From contig CM032122.1 in NCBI GenBank assembly GCA_018894105.1, positions 30,907,404-30,971,403 on the forward strand: a stretch of DNA of 64,000 nucleotides. The letters are read 5' to 3'. This stretch comes from Jacaranda mimosifolia (taxonomy: Eukaryota > Streptophyta > Magnoliopsida > Lamiales > Bignoniaceae). The position numbers and the translations under genes were made by a program. The notes beneath the pieces are model-generated. The model was not told the origin of the DNA, ran no database searches, and saw only the letters and a program-made list of their open reading frames with translations. The first letter of the stretch is position 1. Each line of letters starts with the position of its first letter. Below are positions 1-12,254 of this stretch, piece by piece.

Positions 1-900
1 CTTGGAAGAACAAATTTCAAATTTGACGATGGCCATTGAATGACTCACGAAGCATGTCCAAGAGCGAGACTTTCAAATTTCCAAATTGATGAGCAAAGTG
101 GACAATCTTGATGCTAGCTACATGATGAAGAAACAAATTGAAGCTCAGAACGAAAGCGAAACATCCACAAGGAGACAATCGGCTAAAAATCAAGAGATTG
201 CAACAAAAGAACTAGAAGTTTCCACTGGACTAATTCTCGTCGACCTACTGAAGGAGTTTATCATGAAGACTATAAAAAACAAGCTTGATGGAAGTTCAAA
301 GTCGTTTATGACTTACTGCAAGCCATATACTCAAAGGATTGATAACTTGAAGATGTCGATCGGTTATCAACTCCCAAAGTTTCAGCAATTTGATGGCAAA
401 GGCAACCCAAAGCATTATGTGGTTCATTTCATTGAGACTTGTAATAATATTGGGACATATGGAGATTATTTGGTCAAGCAATTTGTTCGATCATAAAAGG
501 GCAATGCTTTTGATTAGTATGTTGACTTGGAGGCAGACTCTATCGATAGTTGGGGCCAACTAGAACAAGAGTTCCTCAATCATTTCTACAGCACTCAAAG
601 GACAATTAACATGACAGAACTCACCAATTCTCGCCAGTGGAAAGAAGAACATGTCATTAACTACATCAATCGTTGGAGAAATTTGAGTCTTAATTGCAAA
701 GATCAATTATTGGAGGCTTTAGCAATTGAGATGTGTATCTAAGGAATGCATTAGAGTCTTTGCTATATATTTCAAGGAATTAAACCAAAAATATTTGCAG
801 ATTTGGCAACTCGTGTACATAATATTGAAATTAGCATGAATTTTGATGAACAAGAAGATTCAAGTGATGCCGAAGATGATGAAGATGTTGGGGACAATTA
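1..900 (+). pseudogene. gag remnant of a gypsy retrotransposon
   Basis: Two open stretches (86-496 and 527-742) plus short flanking pieces read as one plant gypsy gag. An N-terminal coiled-coil-like part contains EEQISNL and QISKLMSK. A central part holds LPKFQQFDGKGNPKHYVVHF, followed by the tail motif WGQLEQEFLNHFYSTQRTI, which is characteristic of retrotransposon gag proteins. Stop codons interrupt the frame near 41, 494, 510, 740 and 750. An acidic tail (DEQEDSSDAEDDED) closes the readable part near 890. No zinc knuckle follows. The role, by family, is the structural capsid protein. The copy cannot make a full protein. Confidence 0.75.
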
Positions 901-929
901 ATTTTCATCTTCAAATTACAAATGCTCTT

Positions 930-1890
930 GGATATGAGCCCAAACTGTCAATAATGCTCCTAAATAAGAGCATAAACTATCTAAAATTCTCAAATCTCCA
1001 AATCTTCAAATTCAAGACTCAAATTTTCAAGTCTCCAAATTCAAACTCAAGTCTTCACGTACAAGTCTCTAAGTATTCAAGTCAACGCTCAAGTTTTGAA
1101 GTCTTTAAATTCAAAATTCAAGTATGCAAATCTCTAAATCCACGACTCAAGTTTTCAAGTCTTCAAATTCAAGATTCAAGTCTCCATATGTCCAAATTCA
1201 ATACTAAGGTCTTCAAATTTCAAAATAAAAAACTCAAATCTTGAAGTCTTCAAATTCCAAATACTCATAGATACGAGCATAAACTATCTGAAAATTTTAA
1301 ATTAAAGTTTTTCTATGTGTTCTTTCATAAGAGTTTAAATTGTCGATAAGGCTTATAGATACGAGCATAAACTATCTAAATATTCAAAGTTTCCCTATGT
1401 GCTCCTTAATATGAGCTTAAACTTTCAATAAAGCTCCTAAGTACGAGCATAAACTATCTAAATATTCAAATTCTTCTCTTATACTCCTTGATAAGAGTAT
1501 CAACTATCTATTAAGTCAAACTCAAATAAACTCCTTGACATAAGTATAAATTGTCAGCCAAATTCAAGTGAACTCCTTGACACGAGTATAAAATGTCTAT
1601 TCAAGTTAAATATGCTGCTTGACGCACGAGCCTAAACTACATGTTACTCCTGGCCCGTATGAGTATAAACAGTGTACGGCACTCTCCTTAAAAGAATATT
1701 TACTTTGAATTATGTTATGACTTAATTCTTTTATTGGGCACCATAGCTCAAGGAGTGCTTGGAAGATGTTCTTGTCTCAAACATATGTTAAAAAAAGGGG
1801 GAGAAAAAGAAAACTTCTCAAGTACTTCAAGTCTTGCCTCTTTTGTGGATGATTGTTACATCTTTCGTCAAGTCTTGAAGTTGGGGCATT
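930..1890. repeat. Degenerate short repeats inside the gypsy element
   Basis: Between gag and the LTR, variants of a CAAGTCTTCAAATTCAA phrase recur from 990 to 1250. From 1260 to 1670 a second phrase, ACGAGCATAAACTATCT, returns every 60-90 bases with drift. An open frame at 843-1244 only reflects the repeats. This looks like the variable 3' non-coding region of an LTR retrotransposon. Confidence 0.6.
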
Positions 1891-2772
1891 TGTAGAAATA
1901 TCAATTTTTTCCCAATTGGAGAGTGACATGTATAAAATAATATGCTAGTTATTAATTCAAAATTTTCTGTTTATCTTGAAATTTATTAAATTTAATTCTA
2001 AAAGATAAATAGTTAATTTTAATTAATACTCTAGTATCTATTTTATGCTCCAATCAAATATTGATTAGTGTCAAAGATAAAGTGTCTATGCCTATGAACC
2101 AATCAAATCAAAGATATTTGATATTATCTCTTCATACTTGATATTATCTCTTGATATTTGATATTATCCCTTCATACTTGATATTATCTTATCAAAGAGA
2201 TAATCATTAAAGAAGTTCAATTCAATCTAGAAGTCTTTCATCAAGCGTCTATATAAAGGAGGTAACTAAAGCTCATTCTAGACACAACACAAATTTCAGC
2301 AAGTAAGAGGAACTTTGAAGGAGTCCAGCAATTCTCTCAATTAAATTTAAGGAGATCCACGACATTTTAGGCATTCTTCGCGGAGCTCATCATATTCTGG
2401 CCTTTGATTTGGAGTTAACGTATGAAGCCCTGGAATTGGCGTTATTTTATTCAAATTAAATTCAAGGAGATCCACGACGTTCAAGGCGTTCTTCGCGGAG
2501 CTCATATATTTTGGCATTTAATTTGAGATTGAGGTGTGAACCCTTAGATTGGCGTTATTTTTCTTTAAATCAAATTTAAGAAAATCCACGACTTTCAAGG
2601 TGTTCTTTGTGGAGCTCATTAAATTCAAGATCATATTTGAAAGGGAAGAATCAGGGATTAGACTAGAGATTGAATCCACAGTTAATAGATTTTAATTTAA
2701 TTTTATTTTATTTGTACGAATTTTCTTGTCTTATAATTTTATTTATTGCAGACAAAAAAATTTGCGCTTACA
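1891..2772 (+). repeat. LTR (3' LTR of the decayed gypsy element)
   Basis: An 882-bp segment starts TGTAGAAATA just after a G-rich tract and ends TTGCGCTTACA, so the termini are TG...CA. A TATA-like CTATATAAAGG lies near 2250. Downstream of it, an about 115-bp unit beginning near GATCCACGAC occurs 2.5 times (2351, 2466, 2580). The boundaries are inferred from the termini because the partner LTR is not in the window. Confidence 0.65.
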
Positions 2773-4453
2773 AAAATAATACATTTTTTTATTGAATTCG
2801 AGATAGTAGACCCATTACCCATGACTATGGGTATGAGTAACCCACAAGTACTGATATTTTTATTTATTTTGTACTTGATGGTAAATTGATATGTATTTTT
2901 TAATTTACATAATATTATTCAAATATTACCTAAATAAAACTAATAAAAGAGGCTACAAGTTTTAAATATTATATAGTACTTAAAGTATGTCAAGTATTTT
3001 AGTTTGCAAAGTACAACTTAAGTGTTTAAACATCTATCGATTTTAAGTTATATTACACTTTGAAATTCAAATTTAAAACCCCTTATATGTCAAAAGTTTT
3101 TTGAACTAAAATTTTAAATATGACTTAAACATTGTTGTTATCATAGAAAAATGTATTATACATTCCAAATTATTCGTGAGAATTAAAGAAAAATTTAATA
3201 TATATATATATATATATGGTTATTCATGGGTTACCCGTGGATACTCATGAGTTGGGTTAAAAAGTGGCAGGTAATTAGGTGGTGGGTAAAATTATCGTCA
3301 TTTTATTGGGTGGAGAAAATGAGGCCATTATCTGCATTTTTTGGTATCCGCGGGTATGAGCGAAAGAACAAGGTGCAATGTTCTTTTCTTCATTTATTTC
3401 ACTTTTCTGATTGAAATAATTTTACACAGCAGTCTTTATCAAGTAAAATAAGAGTCACCTTTGGGGTGTGAAAATATATTATTTTGTAATGATGCTATCA
3501 TTTTTCTTTTAAAATTCATAGTCATGTCTTCAGTGAAATGATTGAATTTAGAGATGAGATAACTTATTCATTTTTATGTGCTATCAAGTTTGACATGGAA
3601 TTGATCAAAGCTATGAATGAATCAAGATTATATAAGAAAATGAATAGTATACTAAGGGCATAATTGCCCAACAATTTAAATTAAATGATATCTTGAAAAT
3701 AAAAGGATCAATGGTAAATTCCTATGGATTAAAAATCAATTGAAGTGCAAATAATAAATTTTGAAGTGCAAATGATAATACCCCAAAAATTTGATAGCTT
3801 TCGAATTTCAAACCTCATATATAAGTGTGAGGACGATGATGTAGGCTAATTGACCACTCAAGGTAATACACACACACACACACATCTATCAAATCACATT
3901 ATATTTATGTATACATAAAAATAATAATATAAAATTACACTTTCAGCCCCTTTTGACAAGATAAAAGGATATTGATTTGTCTCACCCGAAAATAAAATCA
4001 AAGATACAATTTTTCTTTAAACCTCTAACAAATTTTCAAAACAAAGTCAAACATACGTCACATTCTCTCAATCCACTCTCCAAATTATTTTCCCAAAATA
4101 TATTTTTCAAAACATTAAAACTAAAACCAAATATTACCTTAGGATTCGTAAAATAGAGTTATTTTAAAATATTTTAGAAAACATTTTATAAAAAAAAAAA
4201 TAATATGAATTTATTTTGCCAAATGACTCCAAACATAGCCTATATTTTTTATCCAAAAAAATACCAAAGCTTGCAACAATAAAAGAGGGATTTTCCATTA
4301 TTTATGGGTGTCAAAGTGTGTGCGAGAGAGAGACAGAGAGAGAGCAACAACACAAAAAAGACAGAAAACAAAAAAGATGTAATTTCATTATTTATGATTG
4401 TAAAGCATAATCAATAATCTAAAACTATTTATAGTCTAACTCTTAATAACAGG
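2773..4453. other. Gene-free AT-rich spacer
   Basis: No supportable gene. The segment holds inverted GGGTA/TACCC-rich motifs (about 2810-2850 and 3220-3370) that may be the ends of an old DNA element. It also has a (TA)n run near 3200, a (CA)n run near 3867-3882, and a SINE-like scrap at about 3785-3865. Confidence 0.5.
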
Positions 4454-4569
4454 CCATCTTAAACTTTTTTATTTATGATTGTAAATACCTTACAATCATA
4501 AATAAAAAAGTTTAAGATGGAAGGTATTGTCTGTGTATTTACAATCATAAATAAAAAAGTTTAAGATGG
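4454..4569. repeat. Perfect 31-bp inverted repeat plus a third direct copy
   Basis: Positions 4454-4484 and 4490-4520 are exact reverse complements over 31 bases with a 5-base loop (ATACC), a very stable potential hairpin. A third copy of the right arm follows at about 4539-4569. The arms begin CCATCTTAAAC. Most likely a miniature foldback element or the product of strand-switching. No flanking duplication was found. Confidence 0.8.
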
Positions 4570-4636
4570 GCTTTACTTCTAAGGTCTAAGCTTGGAATTT
4601 CATTAATTTTTGTGCCAGTACAATCTAACGTGTGGG

Positions 4637-4799
4637 GGGTGTTTGGGTGAGCAGTGAGTTTATGAACTCTTTAAAACATCTTATAAGATATTTGAGAATT
4701 TATAAGATGTCAAAATGTATTAGGTAATTTTTTTTAAAAAAAAAGTTTATAAGCTTCTAAAATAAAAGATTATGAACTTATAAGTTCTTTTTAAAAAAG
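4637..4799. mobile_element. Truncated relative of the adjacent Harbinger-like MITE
   Basis: It begins GGGGTGTTTGGGTGAGC and contains CATCTTATAAGATATTTGAG, the same interior phrases as the complete MITE that follows. It lacks the right terminal repeat. Further partial relatives sit at about 48484-48650 and 61805-61985. Confidence 0.55.
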
Positions 4800-4802
4800 T
4801 TA

Positions 4803-5144
4803 GAGGGTGTTTGGCTAAAGTTATTCAAAAGGTCTTATAAGCTCCTATATCTTATAAGATGTTTTTGGAGCTTATAAGATGTTAGATTTTTTTTTAAAAA
4901 TAAGTTGTTAAAGTGTTTGGATAAAATAAGATATTTGAGATTATAAGATGTTAATAATGGTAATTTTGTAATCAATATGCCTAAAATTAACAGAGTTGGT
5001 TAAGATCCTAAAAATAAATTAGGAATTCCTAATTTATAAGCTCTTTTTAAAAAAAAATTACCAAACATATTTTGACATTTTATAAGCTTTCAAACATCTT
5101 ATAAGATGTTTTAAAAAGCTTATAAGCTCACCCCAAACACCCTC
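4803..5144. mobile_element. Harbinger/Tourist-like MITE with TTA target duplication
   Basis: A 342-bp element with terminal inverted repeats GAGGGTGTTTGG and CCAAACACCCTC. It is flanked on both sides by TTA (4800-4802 and 5145-5147), the 3-bp target preferred by PIF/Harbinger elements. The inner repeats are rich in CTTATAAG palindromes. It has no coding capacity, so a transposase in trans would be needed. Confidence 0.8.
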
Positions 5145-6139
5145 TTATGATAATATGATTGATTAATATTTGGATTTTGAAAATCATAATTTAACGTAAT
5201 AACATCAATTTTTGGGACCATTTTTTAAAAGAAATCTTATTTTTGAGATTATGCTATAATAAAAGTTATTATTAAATTTAATATGGGTCCAATAAAAATT
5301 AGAATTAAATTTTAATGTGGACCTTATTAGTTTAGAAAAATAAAACGAGAATTTATTATTGAATTTGTTCGTGAATTTTAATTATTTTTAAATAAAGTTG
5401 ATACTTTTTAACAAAAATTATGTTCAAACAATCATACTTTGAAGTTTTAAATTAATAAAAAACAAGATAATATATTTCAGAATATAACCAATATAAATTC
5501 AATAATAGTGTTGATTTATTTATGAAATAAAAAATAATAAAAGAAAATACTTCGCCTATGTTTGTTTTTATTTTTCCTTTTATTTTCCTATAACATTTTA
5601 GATATGGAAAAAATAAATACAAACATAATCTTTTCATTTTTTTTAAAACATTCAAAATAATCTCAAAACATTTTAAAATACCATTATATCATTTCTTAAG
5701 ACAGACATAATCATTATATATATATACATATTTATATATATATTGTCACATATTGCACTATATACATTAAAATAATAATATAAAGATCATATTTTTACCC
5801 CATTAATTAGATGAAAAAGACATTGATTTGATATTTACAATACAATTTGTCTCTTCTCAAAATAAAATCAAATATATAATTCTACTTCAAAACAATCTCT
5901 AATTAATTTTCAAAACAATACCACACATACATCATATTTTCTCAACCCACTTTTTAACAATTTTGCCCCAAACATGCAAAATAAAACTAAGATAAAATTT
6001 CTAACACCTTGTTTGTTTATGGTTTCAAAGGCTATTTTTATTTTTGATACTATTTTGAAATCTAGAAATTATCATCTCATACACATTTTCATGGGAAGTA
6101 CCTCTTCTTTTCATTTTTAATTCCTTCTAAATTTACTCT
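5145..6139. other. Gene-free AT-rich spacer
   Basis: Over 75% A+T by eye, with (TA)n runs near 5719-5745. No open frame with recognisable content and no clean element boundary seen. Confidence 0.5.
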
Positions 6140-8779
6140 TGTAGCTCCCCAACCGGGAGGCAGAAGCTTCCGGTCGAGGTGCTACTCACTTATACCGCAA
6201 ATCTTACAAAATACAGAAAATTCATTTCTTGAAATTCCAAAATAATTAATTTCTACAACAACATCCATCGGATGTCCTATTCTGAATTGAAACAGGCATT
6301 TCTATTACCCTCATTACCTCATGTATTGCATGGGTTAGCCTATCTTTGTCACTCGACCCTACCTGGGTAAAGAACGGGAGAAACAATAAAACAACATAAA
6401 TTCGAATGACTTAGTGAGATAGTTTAGCAATACCAACAGAATGATAATTTCACAATTATTACATAAGAGACAAATAAAAGCATAAATAATTTTTAGAAGT
6501 TGTGAGAGAAGGTTTCAGTCAAATTTAAGGTGATCCATCTCACCACTGTCCCATACCAGTGATGAGACTTCACAAAATTCACTAAATCTCCACCGTCAAT
6601 ATCAAATTGACAATTTACTCATTTACAAGTTAGCAAACATTTTAAAATAAAAGTTGTTAGTAGTTCTCCTATCTTATCTTTCCACTTTTAGAAACATAAA
6701 AATCATTATCCCTCCAGACAGAGTGATCAGCTTGGATAATTAACAAACAAAAGGCATGGCTAGCTACATGCCTCATCCCTCCTACAACAAGTTACCTCCA
6801 GCTGACTACGGAGCCAGAGGTATTTAACGGGGTATCGGCTGGAGGTCGGTCGCCGTTGGTCCGTTTCGCCCGGTCGACCTAACAACCAATCTTAGGCCCA
6901 CCCCCAAAGGTACTATTCACTGAGTGACATAACATAGCATCCAACAACATGTCACTTGACACGTAATTCCGCCTTGATGGACCCTACCAGATGATCAACA
7001 TCTGTCACTCTCAAGTCACAATCATGGCTATGACGGTAAATATATCTCAAAACCATTTTCAACTTCCTCAACACAATCACCAAATTTCAAGTAAAGTGAC
7101 ATTAATCAATATCAATAAAAGTGCTCAGTATAAAAGGGCGATGTGGAGTATTATTTTTAACACATAGATTGAAAGGAATCGAGCGATTAGGATACATCAA
7201 CAAGTATATATGTTCTTTCCCCAGCAAAGAATTCTCATATTATTGAGTATAAACTCACCTGGCAAATGCAAAGAAATTCCTAGTCGTATGGTCGTTCAAG
7301 TTCTGACTTCTTAGTCATTGTCTTATCACTCCTTTGAACCTTCAATATAGATATAACTGACGTCTTTATTAAACTTAAGGTTATTCTGATACAGTCCCGA
7401 TAATCCTTAAATGTTTGGAAAGTCCATGACCGGCTTTCCCATTCAATTCATAGTTTAGAATAAAATAGCCTAAACCAACATTGTTTTGTATTCTGAATCA
7501 TAATTCTTAAGTACTTAAACACCCTTATCCAGTTCCTTGGTTACTTAACTATTCAATCATAATTTTCTCAGGTTTCAGGGCACGCTGAAGTACTTAACAT
7601 AGTCATACATCATTGTTCCTAGCTCGACGAATCGATAAACAAATAATTAGGATCTCACTTAAGGTCCTAGCTGCCGAGTAAGTTCAATATTATAATAATT
7701 ACGAAATTAATCCATAACTTGGGCTAAATTATAGTTTAACAGTCTCATTTTAGGTTATAATTAAACTTGATCCAAAACTCCAATTACATTCGATAATTTA
7801 ATCAAATTAAAATTTGATTATTGAAATTTACCCAAATTAGGTCGAATCGAGATTCAATCTCAAGTCGGGAATAGCCCAAATGAGTTTGGAACATTATTTT
7901 GTCCAAACTCGTCGTCACGCGCCATCGTCGGACCACCACGTGCGGCCGCCGGAGATGAGAACCAACCCCACCACCAGATGCACCTCGTCGCCAGGAGCAA
8001 AACACCCCAAACATTCTTTCAAAACACCCCAATTTCGACCATCAATTGGCCGTCCAAAGTTGCGGCCAAGCCCTAGCGCCGCTTCAATTCCGCCACTGCC
8101 GTACGTCAAAATACCAAATTAACACCACCAACCTCTTACCCATAGCCTCGCGACCAAAACCCACTTGAAACCGATCGCCGTACGCTAGAGAACTACCAAG
8201 CCCACATCCCGTCCGCCATCGACTTCAATTTTCGGTGAATTCCTTGCTCATTTCTTAGGTTTCTACTATGGTTGGGTTCCTTGAGCTGAGGGCTAGCTTC
8301 TTAGGGTTTTAATTTTGGGGTTTTATGGCCATCCTCCGGCGATTCGCAGCTGGGGTGGAGTTTGGGAAATTTTTGAGAATTAAGGAAAATTCCATCCTTC
8401 ATTCTATATACAGAATTGCATTTTCTAGCCCTTTCAATCTAACCCTAAAACTTTTGGCCGACTTCACTCTAGCCCCCAAAACTTTTAAACCGCCTTCACT
8501 TTGGTCCTCAGATTTCAATTTAGTCATCTAATTTCTATTTTTTACACTTTGACCCCTAACATTTCCATTCTTGGGCAATCAAACCCAAATTTAATTATTT
8601 TAAAGTCCTCCAACTTTTAACTTCCCCATATTAACCCCCTAAACTTTTGATTTTAGACAATTAAGTCCTTTTTTTTCCATTTACAATTAAATTCCTCAAT
8701 TCCCAATATTTCTACCTAAGCTTTAATTAAATTACTTTTAATCAACTTAAATTGATACTCCAAAAATTGGGGTGTTACA
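6140..8779 (+). mobile_element. Solo LTR, 2640 bp, of a Ty3/gypsy element
   Basis: The segment starts TGTAGCTCCCCAACC and ends GGGGTGTTACA (TG...CA). It is flanked by identical 5-bp target duplications ACTCT at 6135-6139 and 8780-8784. No gag or pol lies inside. Such termini are typical of long LTRs of plant gypsy (chromovirus-type) elements. A solo LTR arises by recombination between the two LTRs of a full element. The GC-rich patch at about 7900-8250 gives short open frames on both strands that are not genes. Orientation is inferred from the usual LTR end sequences. The lineage assignment is an inference. Confidence 0.85.
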
Positions 8780-9026
8780 ACTCTATTATTCGATTATTAC
8801 ATTAATCAAATTCAAATTTGATTAGACACAAGATATCCACTATTATTTAGAATAATTAAAATACACATATATTTTGAAAAATACATTTTTTAGTCAAAAA
8901 AATAAAACAATTAAAATTTTAATTATATCCACCCTAATCATTATTTCTTGACAAAATATTCAAATACAATATCATTTTTATTTTTAAAATTATAATTAAT
9001 TTTTTAACTTTTAAAAATACTAAAAA

Positions 9027-11217
9027 TCTAATATATATATATATATATATAAGGTAAAATAATGCTCAAGTTTATTTTAAGTATATTTCTTATGTGGCAA
9101 TGATGTGGACAAGTTAGTTTTGTTCCTTTTTGCCATTTCTACATATTTCCATATACAAATTGCTATCAAGATGAGTTATTTTGTTATTAATGTAAAGATA
9201 TTATGTTAATTGATTTTTTGATAACTCCATATCCAATATTGGTAAGTACTCAATATATTTATGTATGTGATTTTTCATATTAATTTTTTGTACTTCTTTT
9301 TCTCTCTATATAAAAATTAAATACTATATTAATGATTTTTTTGTGTAATTGTATATCTAATTTTGGTAAGTACTCTCTCTATATAATATAATTATATAAA
9401 TATATATGATTTTTCATATTAATTTTGTAGTTCTCTTCTCTCTCTCTCTCTCTCTATATATATAACTTATTAGTGCAAAATTAGCCAAAAATCAGGAGGC
9501 CATATTTGGTTTGGAAAATTAATCTTAGTTTGATACTCCATAAATTATATTCTCTTCTATATTTAAATATTTTAATTAAGTTAAATTCCTTCATCTAGGC
9601 TCAAAATTTCTACAAATAATTTATTCTAAAAGTAACTGAAACATACAATTCATTAATACTTAAAAATTACAAAAATGTTTGCCTTTTTTTTTTTTTTTCC
9701 TCTTCAGCTCTATAGTATCATTTATTTCATGCATTCAATTCTATTTTTATTGAATATATATGTATCTTCTAATTTTCATATGGTTTTCAATATTGGTATA
9801 CTTTTATGTTTATGAGCCATGTTAATTTACGATAGAAATTTGAAGCCTTGATTTCGTGGTAACTTGAAAATTTTATCTTCTACTGTCTATATTACTTCTT
9901 CACTTTTGGTCACTTTTTTCATTTTGTGTGTGTGTGTTCTTTAACCCAAGTTTGTTTATCTTTATCATTTTGTTGGTTTAACGTTTTGGTGGTGGCTCAG
10001 AGTTTTTTTCTTTTTCTTTCTTTTTTTCATTTGTTGTCATTTTTTATTTTTATCCATGTTAGAAAATAAAACAAAATATAAAGATCAATTTCGACATTGA
10101 TGTTTTTATATAGTAGGAAAGCATAAATGTTTTTGGATTATGTTGAGTGGATGAATTTGAAAATAAAAATTTTAATTTATAATAATAGATTTATATTAGT
10201 GTTCTAATTATGTCAAGGCCCTAGCGCGTTCTAAAAAAATATTTTCAATTGGCTCAAAAGATTTTAGAAGAAAATGTTTATATAATACTCTTGGATCATA
10301 AGTTGTTATTATGTTTGTTCGCAAAGTCAAACAATTTTTACTTTTTGACTAATTATGATGTTATTGATATATCTTATGCTTTAAAATATTATATAATACT
10401 TTTAAATAAATTAATCAAATTATCCAATATTACATGCAGAAAATTTTAATTTGATTGGTTAACAATTGCAATTGAATAATTAATAATTTTGAAATGGGAT
10501 AAAAAAGGCTATAATAAGTGCCTAATTAAGTTGGAATAAGTAATTTACGTCATTATTGAATTTTATATACAATATTATTGGACAATGTTACTTATTATGA
10601 TTAACTTTGCAAGTGCATTTAAAAGACATAAATTTGAAATTATTGTCTGGTGAAATGTACAAATTTTGTGACCTTATTCTTCATAATTAAAATACTAATT
10701 AGTTGAATATTAAGATGTAAAAACTATATTGATTTGTTTTTCATAATTTTTCTGTTTAATTTGAATACAATATCCATATGTAATATATATCCTATCAATA
10801 ATTATTTAAATTTAATATATAAAAATTGTATTGATTTATTTTTTTATAATTTTTTACCAATTTTAGTAAATATTGAATATATATACACTATATTATTTTA
10901 TTTTTAATGTATATTTTTGTGTAGGCAAAATGTGAAAATTTGATGAAAATAGTGCAATTTCAAGAGCATTTAGTCTAAAGACACATAAGTCATATTGATA
11001 TGAAATATAGATATAATTTACTTATTCTTATTTTCTACTGTTACATTGCATTTAATAAAATTTCTATGAAATTTTTCTTAAATTAGTTATTCTTTTTTGT
11101 TTGATATTTGTAATATTTAATAAAACAATATAAATATTTAAACTATAATTGTATTAAATATAATAAATTTTTAAATTTAAAATTATTACTCGATGCAACG
11201 TACGAGATAAAAGCTAG
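9027..11217 (+). mobile_element. Helitron 1 (non-autonomous)
   Basis: The 5' end TCTAATATATAT follows an A. The 3' end has the hairpin CTCGATGCAACGTACGAG, then a short spacer and terminal CTAG followed by T (insertion between A and T). These are the hallmarks of plant Helitrons. The 5' section (GGCAATGATGTGGACAAGTT) and interior phrases recur in the Helitrons at 21492 and 26071. No Rep/helicase gene is present. Confidence 0.75.
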
Positions 11218-11269
11218 TATAAAATGAAAACACATTCAAACGGCCCTAAGCCATTAACCAAACAAAAAG

Positions 11270-12245
11270 AATTTAGGGTTAAATTCATTTTACTCCCTAT
11301 ACTATGGGGTATGTATTAAATACCTCCCCATACTTATAAAACTTTCAAATACCCCCCTATACTACTAAAAATTTTCAAATACCCCTCAAAGCATCTGTCG
11401 TTAATAAAATAGTTAACAGTGTCTAAACTCTAAGGTAAATTATTTAATCTCAAAAAATAACTAAATAGCATAAAAACTTAGAATACGTGGTATTTTTTTA
11501 CAAAGTAATGATAAATTATAAGTGAAATATAATAAAACCCCACATATTATTATACATTTTTTATATTCCAAAAATAATGCAAATTTAAAACTTTTTAGAC
11601 AAACAGTTGCGAAATAGAAATACGTATAATGGTCCCATGTCTTTTTTCCGCACAAGCAGCCTCTCTTTTGTTGGTCTTATATGTTTTGTATTAAAATGGA
11701 GTTGTTTAATGTTATTTTTTTTTAAATGAAATGATTTAATATTTTTGTTGGATTAAGAGTTAGATGATACTTTAAGTCCTAAAATGAAAGTAACAAAATT
11801 GAAGTAAGAATTATATAGTAAATTACTAGGGTATTTTGGACGTAAAATTTTTCAATGATTATATGTATAAAGGGAAGATAATTTTAGTGCTACATCAGCC
11901 AAACAACTGTTACTTTTCTAACAACAAAGAAGTTGGAGTGGGGTATTTAAAGGTTTTGGTAGTGCGGGTGTGAAGGATAGATTTGTCTATACAGAAAAAA
12001 GTCACGTATCATAGGTTTTTATGTTATTTAATTATTTTTTGATGTTAAATCAGTAATTTACTATAGAGTTTTGACACAATCAGCTATTTTACTAACGGCA
12101 GATCGATGACTTTGATGGAATATTTGAAGATTTTTGATAGTAGATGGGGGTATTTGACACCTTTGATGGGGTATTTAAAGATTTTAAAAGTATATGGTGT
12201 ATTTGATACTTCTGGTTTTCTAGGGTCCTGTACTCATGGTTTTGA
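11270..12245. mobile_element. Long-TIR foldback element (MULE-like)
   Basis: The outer ~230 bases at each end are imperfect reverse complements. The left arm carries repeated CAAATACCCC motifs (11300-11390) and a CCGTTA-type motif. The right arm carries the matching GGGGTATTT motifs (12110-12200). There is no transposase. A target duplication could not be fixed with confidence, so the ends are approximate. Confidence 0.55.
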
Positions 12246-12254
12246 CTTGTCATC

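Larger units (their letters stand above)
1..2772 (+). mobile_element. 3' part of a decayed Ty3/gypsy LTR retrotransposon
   Basis: The left window edge cuts this element. It shows, in order, a gag remnant (to about 900), a repeat-rich non-coding spacer (about 930-1890) and one LTR (1891-2772). No protease, reverse transcriptase or integrase lies between gag and the LTR, so the copy is internally deleted or non-autonomous. The sequence just before the LTR is G-rich (GTTGGGGCATT), as expected of a polypurine tract in this type of element. The 5' LTR lies outside the window, so a target duplication cannot be tested. Confidence 0.75.

Noticed and set aside
843..1244. Open frame of 133 codons after the gag remnant
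   Set aside because: It is produced by short repeats (CAAGTCTTCAAATTC) and its Lys/Ser/Phe-rich product has no gag or pol motif.
7802..8531. Overlapping open frames on both strands in a GC-rich patch
   Set aside because: They lie inside a solo LTR, overlap one another and have no recognisable domain.
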